DNA from: DATEPR01 sp036503065
Lineage (GTDB): Bacteria > Actinomycetota > Actinomycetes > Mycobacteriales > Pseudonocardiaceae
DNA: 5,169 nucleotides
Assembly: GCA_036503065.1 (NCBI GenBank)
Contig: DASXXM010000005.1
Coordinates: 1-5,169, forward strand
Direction of reading: 5' to 3'
Below, piece after piece: positions 1 through 4,273 of this stretch; within the stretch, counting starts at the first letter, position 1; each line of letters starts with the position of its first letter. The notes beneath the pieces are model-generated. The model saw only the letters and a list, made by a program, of their open reading frames with translations. It ran no database searches and had not been told where the DNA came from. The position numbers and the translations under genes were made by a program.

Positions 1-297
1 GTGCTCGACCCCGGCGTTGCTGACCAACAGATCCAGGCCGCCGAACTCGGATACCACCGCGCCGACCAGTTCGTGGGTCTGTGCCGCGTCACTGACATCG
101 GCCGGGAAGGCCGACGCGGCACACCCGTCGTCGCGGAGTTCGCCGACGAGCGCATCGGCGGCAGCCTTGTCGGACCGGTAGTTGACCGCGACTGTGGCTC
201 CCTGAGAGGCGAGCCGCCGCACGATCGCGGCACCGATTCCGCGGCTGCCTCCGGTGACCAGGACCCGCTTGCCCGCCAGGCTCGATATCGATGTCAT
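1..297 (-). CDS. Short-chain dehydrogenase/reductase, N-terminal part (runs off window)
   Basis: This is the first 99 codons of an NAD(P)-dependent short-chain dehydrogenase/reductase; the C-terminal part lies beyond the left edge. The Rossmann glycine motif TGGSRGIG is at residues 15-22. The segment VNYRSD (38-43) follows strand 2, and ADVSD (66-70) supplies the usual adenine-contacting Asp. LVSNAG (91-96) is the NNAG-type motif. The basic residue inside the glycine motif (R19) together with R41 suggests NADPH preference, as in FabG-like classical SDRs (family knowledge). The catalytic Ser-Tyr-Lys lies outside the window, so the substrate cannot be inferred. The ATG is chosen because AGAGGT sits 6 nt upstream and the conserved first beta strand begins about 10 residues in, as is usual. 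A truncated DNA-ligase fragment lies directly upstream on the same strand, so the promoter must be inside or next to that remnant. The family call is firm; the specific function is unknown. Confidence 0.9.
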   Translation of the reverse strand, partial: MTSISSLAGKRVLVTGGSRGIGAAIVRRLASQGATVAVNYRSDKAAADALVGELRDDGCAASAFPADVSDAAQTHELVGAVVSEFGGLDLLVSNAGVEH

Positions 298-303
298 CGC
301 GAT

Positions 304-309
304 ACCTCT
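304..309 (-). promoter_or_regulatory. Ribosome binding site of the SDR gene
   Basis: On the minus strand this reads AGAGGT, 6 nt before the ATG. It fixes the start of the SDR gene and marks where the ligase-like reading frame has lost its coding role. Confidence 0.6.
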
Positions 310-349
310 GTTCTCTCTGTCTGCTGTGGATGTGCACGGTGACGCGTGG

Positions 350-634
350 GCGGATGCGCTGCTGGAGCAGCCCGAACTGCGGCACGCCATCGACGAGCAC
401 GACCACCTCACCGTCGAGGGTCATCTGCCGGCCCTCGACCGCGTCAGGCAGGTCGCCCAGTTCCGGAAACGTCGCGGTGAGTGACCGGCTGTTGCGGCTG
501 TCCGGAGCGAGGCGATTGCCCGCGATGCGACTCACGCAACGCCACCCGTCCCACTTCATCTCCAGAAATACGCCATCTGACCTGGGAAGTTCGCCAAACG
601 TGACCAGCATCGGCGCCACCGGCGGTAGGTCAGG
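350..634 (-). pseudogene. Remnant of an ATP-dependent DNA ligase (adenylation domain fragment)
   Basis: About 95 codons in one minus-strand frame match the start of the nucleotidyltransferase domain of LigC/LigD-type ATP-dependent DNA ligases. In order they show PPVAPML (typical ligase start), EMKWDGWR (motif I KxDG, lysine codon 554-556), SRNSRSLTATFPEL, LDGEVVVL (the conserved DGE) and FGLLQQRI. Similarity stops near position 353. The rest of the adenylation domain (motifs IIIa, IV and V) and the OB-fold are missing, and the frame runs on into the SDR gene out of its register. No convincing ribosome binding site precedes the possible GTG (619-617) or ATG (610-608). Known ligases of this group are about 300 residues or more, so this piece cannot be an active enzyme. 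It is best read as a decayed or deletion-truncated gene. The surviving motifs are well preserved, suggesting recent loss. The alternative of an expressed small protein is less likely. Confidence 0.75.
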
Positions 635-640
635 TCCACA

Positions 641-841
641 GTGGACAGCAAGCGCGCGTCCGCGCCGACCTGCACGGTCACCGAGGCACTGGCCTTCGTC
701 GCCCACCCCGCCACGGTCGGCGCCGATGCCGAGGACACCGACCTGCTCGACACCGTGCTCGCCGCACTGCACGGCTGCACGGCGGACCTGGTCACCATCT
801 ACAGCCGAACCGGCACCCCTCGTGGAGTGTCGACGGGCTGA
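641..841 (+). CDS. Small hypothetical protein (66 aa), possibly a gene fragment
   Basis: I do not recognise this protein. The frame is bounded by a TAG at 626-628 and ends with TGA. Its codons are overwhelmingly G/C-ending (runs such as GTC GGC GCC GAT GCC GAG GAC ACC GAC CTG CTC GAC ACC GTG CTC), which is the pattern of true high-GC genes. The antisense and alternative frames look less protein-like. The product is soluble and acidic in the middle (residues GADAEDTDLLDTVLAALHG), with a likely amphipathic helix, and has no signal peptide or membrane segment. The GTG start is preceded by AGGT at 632-635, 5 nt away, a weak ribosome binding site. It points away from the ligase remnant and ends 38 nt before a strong hairpin that could be its terminator. 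It may be a real small gene or the surviving end of a larger one lost together with the ligase. Confidence 0.5.
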   Translation: MDSKRASAPTCTVTEALAFVAHPATVGADAEDTDLLDTVLAALHGCTADLVTIYSRTGTPRGVSTG

Positions 842-878
842 CATGGCGGCGTGGCGGGAACTTGCCGTCCGAGTCGGT

Positions 879-910
879 TCGCGGCCCGGCGCATGGGCGC
901 CGGGCCGCGA
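879..910. terminator. Strong GC hairpin between convergent genes, likely bidirectional terminator
   Basis: A perfect 14-bp inverted repeat (left arm 879-892, right arm 897-910) encloses the 4-nt loop ATGG. It sits between the rightward 66-codon frame ending at 841 and the leftward propeller gene ending at 924, so it can serve both transcripts. It has no T-tract, which is common for actinobacterial terminators. The rest of 842-923 shows nothing else. Confidence 0.75.
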
Positions 911-923
911 GCAATCGTGCCTG

Positions 924-1919
924 TTACTGGTCCCCTGTTCGGGGGTCGAGCAGTGCGGAGATGTTGATTCGGGCTTCTTGTATTTTGGAGTCGTGCGGTG
1001 CGAGGCGGCCGCTGTCGGTGATGTACATGCGGGTGCCGTTGATGAAGATGTCACTGGGTGATGCGAGGCCGTCTGCGGCGGTCAGCACGATGCGTGACCG
1101 TCCGTCCGGGTGGACCACGGCCACCTCGTTCGGGCCGTTCAGTGCGGCGACGGCGATGTCGCTGCGGTTGGTGAGGAACTTGAAGTCGTCGATGCCGGCC
1201 AGGCCGGCGGCGATCAGTTGGACGTGGCCTGGCGCGCCGGTGCGGGTGACGGGGATCCGCAGCAGGGTGCCCTTGTCGGTGTTGGAGGCCCAGACGGCGT
1301 TCTGGTGGAATTCCACGCCGTTGACCCCGATGTGGCCCGGCCCGGGCTGGGCCGGGGCGAGGTCCTGGCTGACCAGCCACTGCGTGGCCGTGCCGCCGGC
1401 GGCCGGAACGGACCAGATCGTGCCGGTCGCGCTGTCGCAGGCGTACAGGGTCTGCGTGACCGGGTCGATGGTGAGCCCGTTGAGGAACGCGCCGGGGGTG
1501 GCCGCGATGCGCTGCGGCGCGCCGCCCTGGGGTATCCGCCAGATGCCGGACCGGGCCGGGTCCGGGGAGATCATGTTGAAGTAGATAGAGCCGTGGCGGC
1601 CGCGGACGACGCCGCTGATGGCCTCGCCCGCGCTGCCGGGGACCAGTACGGTCTGTTGCCCCGTCGGGCTGATCCGCAGCAGTTCCGGTGGCTGGTGGTT
1701 GAGGAAGCCGAGCATCGAGATTGTCAGCGACCGGTCGGGGTCGACCGTCACGCTCTCCGGCTGTTGCCCGGCCGCGTAGTCGAACGAGGCCACCGTGTGC
1801 ACGCCGGTGATGATCGGGCCGACGGAGGCGGACGCCGGCACCGCGCCGGCAACAGCCACGGCCGTGGCAGCGGGCACAACCAGCGCCGCGACCGCCGAAT
1901 GAAGACGGAGCCTTTTCAT
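924..1919 (-). CDS. Secreted SMP-30/NHL-like beta-propeller protein
   Basis: This encodes a 331-residue exported protein. Residues 1-32 form a Sec signal peptide: basic MKRLRLH, a hydrophobic Ala/Val core, and a likely cut after ASA. The mature part is made of propeller-type repeats resembling the SMP-30/gluconolactonase (SGL) and NHL families: QPESVTVDPD (53-62), PELLRISPTG (78-87), GSIYFN (110-115), SGIWRIPQGG (124-133), LNGLTIDPVTQTLYACDSATG (split at 146-158 and 159-166), GVNGVEF (198-204), GTLLRIPV (217-224), NEVAVVHPDGR (264-274) and SPSDIFING plus MYITDSG (287-295, 298-304). Asn147 and Asn200 sit where SMP-30-like proteins place metal or substrate ligands (family knowledge), but activity is unproven. 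There is a single Cys, C161. AAGGGA (1925-1930) lies 5 nt before the ATG. The gene follows the PQQ-like propeller gene after 70 nt, so co-transcription is plausible though a hairpin intervenes. A structural or sensing role outside the cell is as likely as catalysis. Confidence 0.88.
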   Translation of the reverse strand: MKRLRLHSAVAALVVPAATAVAVAGAVPASASVGPIITGVHTVASFDYAAGQQPESVTVDPDRSLTISMLGFLNHQPPELLRISPTGQQTVLVPGSAGEAISGVVRGRHGSIYFNMISPDPARSGIWRIPQGGAPQRIAATPGAFLNGLTIDPVTQTLYACDSATGTIWSVPAAGGTATQWLVSQDLAPAQPGPGHIGVNGVEFHQNAVWASNTDKGTLLRIPVTRTGAPGHVQLIAAGLAGIDDFKFLTNRSDIAVAALNGPNEVAVVHPDGRSRIVLTAADGLASPSDIFINGTRMYITDSGRLAPHDSKIQEARINISALLDPRTGDQ

Positions 1920-1950
1920 GACGTTCCCTTCAAGGATGCTCAGGAGATGA

Positions 1951-1977
1951 CCGGGGCCGTCACGCCGACGGCCCCGG
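1951..1977. terminator. Intergenic hairpin between the two propeller genes
   Basis: Arms CCGGGGCCGTC (1951-1961) and GACGGCCCCGG (1967-1977) pair perfectly over 11 bp around a 5-nt loop. The hairpin starts 12 nt past the stop codon of the PQQ-like gene and ends 20 nt before the ribosome binding site of the SMP-30-like gene. It could terminate or attenuate readthrough, or stabilise the upstream message. No T-tract follows on the minus strand. Confidence 0.65.
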
Positions 1978-1989
1978 GAAGCCGGTCCG

Positions 1990-3597
1990 TCACCGGAGGC
2001 TGAAGGCGTAGACCTTGTTGTTGTTCAGCGGGACGCCGCGGGCGAAGCATTCGGTGCCGCAGTAGCCGGAGCCCCAATAGACGCTGCCGGCGGCGATCGC
2101 GGCGCCGCCGGTCACCGAGCCGCCGCTGTTGAAGCTCCAGAGGATGGCCCCGGTCCTGGCGTCGATGGCGAACATGCTGGTGGCGGTGGAGTTGATCGAT
2201 CCGCCGTAGACAACTCCGTTGGCCACGTTGACCGGCGCGGTGGTCGCGGTGCCGGTCGGGTCGGGGGTCTGCCAGATGATCTTCCCGGTGGCCGGGTCGA
2301 GCGCCGCCCAGGATCCGGCGGTGGCCGTCTGCCCGGCGAAGGGCCCGGAGCCGCCGAGGGTGTACGGCTGGTGGCGGGTGTCGCCCTCGGCGACGTAGAC
2401 GCGCTGCCGGTCGGCCGAGGTGCCCCATTCGATGCCGTGTCCGGGATCGACACTGGGGCCGACGAGGGTCTGCCAGGCGACCTTGCCGGTGGCGGGGTCG
2501 ACCGCCCAGTAGACGCCGTTCTTCTGGCCGATGCCCAGCAGTTGCTTGTGGGTGCCGGGCACCGTGAACAGGTTGGCGCCCGAGCCGAAGTCGAAGTCCG
2601 GCCCGGTGGGCCGGGGCACCGTCCACTGGTCGCTGTCCAGGGTGTGGTCGGCCCAGGCAATCGAGCCGTCGCGCAGCCGTAGTGCCAGGATCGAGTCGAG
2701 GTGGTCGTCGGCGACCGGCTGCGCGCAGCCGGTCTGGCCGGGATCCTGACAGACCCCGGCGGGGACGCTGTAGTTGTTCCCGGTCCCGACGTACAACAGC
2801 CCTCGCGCCGGGTCAACGGCCGGGGCCGACGCCCACACCGCGTTGCCGGTGTAGAAGCCGGGCAGGTTGGAGTCCGAGTTCCCGTTGTCGGACGGCACGG
2901 TGTAGGCCTTCCACAGCAGCCGGCCGGTCGCCGCGTCCAGCGCGATGACCGCGCCGCGGAACGTGGGCGACACGCTGCCCTCGCCCTTGGAGGAGATGCC
3001 CAGGTAGGCGACGCCGTGCCAGATCGTCGGGGCGCCGGTGACGATGGCGTCCGGGTCGGTGTCGACCTGCGTGATCCAGTCCAGCGCGCCGGTGCGCCGG
3101 TTGACGGCGAACACCTTCGCGCCCGACTTGGCCGGGCTGGCGGCCCAGCCGTCGCCCAGGATGATGTCCCTGCCGAAGACTGCCGGGCTGACCCGGGACA
3201 CGTCGCCGGCGACACCGGTGTAGGTGGAGATCGTCTGCGACCACACGACCCGTCCGCTGCCGGCCGCGACCGCCCACAGCTTGCCGCCGTAGTCCGGGAC
3301 GTAGACGCGGCCGTCGGCCACCGCCGGGGTGGCGGACACGGCGCCGGCCGTGGTCAGTGTCCAACGCGGCGCCAGCCGGCCCACGTTCGCCGGGGAGATC
3401 ACGTGCTCGGCCGCCTGGAAGTGTGTGTCGCTGATGTTCTGCCCGGCCATCGGCCACTCCCCGGACCCGGGCAACGACCCGGCCGCGGCGCTTCCCGGCT
3501 GCGCGACGACCCCGACCACGGTCGCGGCGACCGTGGCCGCCGCCATTCCGAGCGCGATGGTCCGCGCCCGGGTCAGTTTCTGGAACACTCGCTTCAA
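1990..3597 (-). CDS. Secreted PQQ-like beta-propeller protein (PVA-dehydrogenase-like, no heme domain)
   Basis: This encodes a 535-residue exported eight-bladed-type propeller. A Sec signal peptide covers about residues 1-39 (basic KRVFQKLTRAR, hydrophobic 14-32, Ala-rich cut region). The mature start WPMAGQNISDTHF (48-60) and the motifs VGTGNNYS (270-277), GQKNGVYWAVDPATG (357-371) and GIEWGTS (388-394) resemble polyvinyl-alcohol-dehydrogenase-like quinoproteins. Tryptophan-docking blade motifs of the form xAxDxxTGxxxW recur near residues 106-120, 161-175, 216-230, 302-316, 361-376, 429-443 and 474-488. The terminal VYAFSLR probably closes the ring. There is no CxxCH heme site and no adjacent-Cys disulfide of methanol-dehydrogenase type. 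Cysteines 283/291 and 513/517 (CGTEC) probably form disulfides. PQQ binding is therefore possible but not shown; a non-enzymatic propeller is the alternative. The TTG start is chosen because AAGGGAGA lies just upstream; the next in-frame GTG (codon 4) would be too far away. An inverted repeat spans this start. Confidence 0.9.
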   Translation of the reverse strand: MKRVFQKLTRARTIALGMAAATVAATVVGVVAQPGSAAAGSLPGSGEWPMAGQNISDTHFQAAEHVISPANVGRLAPRWTLTTAGAVSATPAVADGRVYVPDYGGKLWAVAAGSGRVVWSQTISTYTGVAGDVSRVSPAVFGRDIILGDGWAASPAKSGAKVFAVNRRTGALDWITQVDTDPDAIVTGAPTIWHGVAYLGISSKGEGSVSPTFRGAVIALDAATGRLLWKAYTVPSDNGNSDSNLPGFYTGNAVWASAPAVDPARGLLYVGTGNNYSVPAGVCQDPGQTGCAQPVADDHLDSILALRLRDGSIAWADHTLDSDQWTVPRPTGPDFDFGSGANLFTVPGTHKQLLGIGQKNGVYWAVDPATGKVAWQTLVGPSVDPGHGIEWGTSADRQRVYVAEGDTRHQPYTLGGSGPFAGQTATAGSWAALDPATGKIIWQTPDPTGTATTAPVNVANGVVYGGSINSTATSMFAIDARTGAILWSFNSGGSVTGGAAIAAGSVYWGSGYCGTECFARGVPLNNNKVYAFSLR

Positions 3598-3630
3598 TGC
3601 CGTCTCCCTTGTCTCAAGGCTTACGGCATT
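3596..3630 (-). promoter_or_regulatory. Compound inverted repeat covering the RBS and TTG start of the PQQ-like gene
   Basis: The outer arms AATGCCGT (3596-3603) and ACGGCATT (3623-3630) and the inner arms CCTTG (3607-3611) and CAAGG (3615-3619) share one centre at 3613. They leave symmetric 3-nt internal gaps and a 3-nt loop. In the minus-strand mRNA the ribosome binding site lies in the inner stem and internal loop, and two bases of the start codon lie in the outer stem. The structure could mask translation initiation. As DNA it could equally be a dimeric repressor operator. Confidence 0.65.
3603..3610 (-). promoter_or_regulatory. Ribosome binding site deciding the TTG start of the PQQ-like gene
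   Basis: On the minus strand this reads AAGGGAGA. Its GGGAG core is 6 nt from the TTG at 3597-3595, ideal spacing, and about 15 nt from the next in-frame GTG. It supports the unusual TTG start. Half of it is paired in the predicted hairpin. Confidence 0.75.
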
Positions 3631-3644
3631 AGTTCAGTGCTCCG

Positions 3645-3721
3645 GTATGAAGCCCATCGGAGGCGCTCGATGAAGAAACCATGAGCCCGTCTTCACGTCG
3701 CTGCCGGTGGCGGCTTCACAC
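3645..3721. promoter_or_regulatory. Symmetric cluster of TGAAG/CTTCA elements in the divergent control region
   Basis: Four copies of one element lie between the divergent genes. TGAAG occurs at 3648-3652 and 3671-3675, and CTTCA at 3691-3695 and 3714-3718. Neighbours in the same orientation are exactly 23 bp apart, and both inverted pairs share the centre 3683. The outer pair extends to GTATGAAGCC (3645-3654) against GGCTTCACAC (3712-3721), 9 of 10 matching; the inner pair matches over TGAAGA. About 0.3 copies would be expected by chance in the whole 144-bp spacer. This could be a multi-site operator serving both divergent promoters. I cannot assign -35/-10 boxes with confidence in 3631-3741. 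No regulator is named. Confidence 0.45.
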
Positions 3722-3741
3722 TCGCGCGGTGTGCTGGGGCC

Positions 3742-4221
3742 ATGGCAAACATTCGTTCGTACCGGAATCTCCCCACCCGCATCGCGCTCCCGACAGCGCT
3801 GGTGGCATCGGTGGTGGCATCGCTCGTCGTTGAGCTGGTAATCGCGGCGATCGCGCATGGCGCGGGCGCGTATTCGGACTTCCAGCCGCTGACGTTCGGC
3901 ATTCTGAGCAGGCTCACGGTTCTGGGTCTGCTAGCCGCGGTGGTGGTGTGGGAGCTGGTCCGGCGCCGCGCCGGTGATCCGGTGGCGGTGATGCGCCGGC
4001 TGGTTCCGATCGTGGTAGTTCTGTCGTGGGTGCCGGATGTCCTGCTGGGCGCGACGCACGCGGAAGCGCACACGACCTGGGGCGAGGTGGCCGTGTTGAT
4101 GGTGATGCACCTGGTCGTGGCCGTGATCGGGGTCGGCCTGTTCAGCCGGCTGCTGCCGCTGCGGCGGCGGCCGGATGCGGCATCCGGTCTCGGCTGGGAG
4201 CTGAGCAGCAGGCCAAGATGA
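3742..4221 (+). CDS. Four-helix integral membrane protein, DUF6069-like
   Basis: This encodes a 159-residue membrane protein with four predicted transmembrane helices: about residues 14-38, 52-72, 86-105 and 113-134. A basic loop RRRAGDP lies between helices 2 and 3, and the tail after residue 139 is Arg-rich and probably cytoplasmic. The layout, including a final helix of the form LMVMHLVVAVIGVGL, resembles the uncharacterised actinobacterial DUF6069 family as I recall it. The family name is less certain than the topology. Two histidines and a glutamate sit in the short loop before helix 4 (H106, E108, H110). The ATG is the first start codon after an in-frame TGA at 3682-3684; the only Shine-Dalgarno-like run, GGGG, is just 2 nt away, so translation may be weak or the leader short. 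The sensor kinase gene follows after 52 nt on the same strand, so the two are probably co-transcribed. The protein could be an accessory to that kinase (inference). Confidence 0.8.
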   Translation: MANIRSYRNLPTRIALPTALVASVVASLVVELVIAAIAHGAGAYSDFQPLTFGILSRLTVLGLLAAVVVWELVRRRAGDPVAVMRRLVPIVVVLSWVPDVLLGATHAEAHTTWGEVAVLMVMHLVVAVIGVGLFSRLLPLRRRPDAASGLGWELSSRPR

Positions 4222-4259
4222 GACGAGGCCGGGCGGCAGGACGCCGGAAGGACAGCACA

Positions 4260-4265
4260 GGGGAG
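4260..4265 (+). promoter_or_regulatory. Ribosome binding site of the histidine kinase gene
   Basis: GGGGAG lies 8 nt before GTG 4274. It favours this GTG over the in-frame ATG at 4313, which has no comparable site upstream. Confidence 0.65.
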
Positions 4266-4273
4266 TGAATTCG

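Noticed and set aside
89..1054. One long open minus-strand frame of 321 codons
   Set aside because: Only the middle third (about 350-634) is homologous to a known family. The left part overlaps the SDR gene out of register, and the right part crosses the hairpin and the 3' end of the SMP-30-like gene. It is an open frame produced by high GC, not one gene.
1110..2003. Long rightward open frame opposite the SMP-30-like gene
   Set aside because: It is antisense to a gene with a signal peptide and clear repeat motifs; the frame has low-complexity Arg/Gly/Asp content and no recognisable domain.
1990..3597. Complete quinohemoprotein alcohol or PVA dehydrogenase
   Set aside because: There is no CxxCH heme-binding motif and no adjacent-cysteine disulfide; only the propeller is present, so a full quinohemoprotein call is not supported.
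3490..3597. Tat signal on the PQQ-like protein
   Set aside because: The n-region has scattered basic residues (KR, RAR) but no twin-arginine SRRxFLK-type motif, so a Sec signal is the better reading.
2701..3684. Long rightward open frame opposite the PQQ-like gene
   Set aside because: It is antisense to a well-supported propeller gene, its composition is Arg/Gly/Asp-rich in the manner of GC-rich shadows, and no family features are visible.
3691..3719. PhoP (PHO box) direct repeats suggested by two CTTCAC elements
   Set aside because: Streptomyces PHO boxes are 11-bp direct repeats with a GTTCAC-like core. Here the first base differs, the spacing is 23 rather than 11 or 22, and matching elements also occur inverted.
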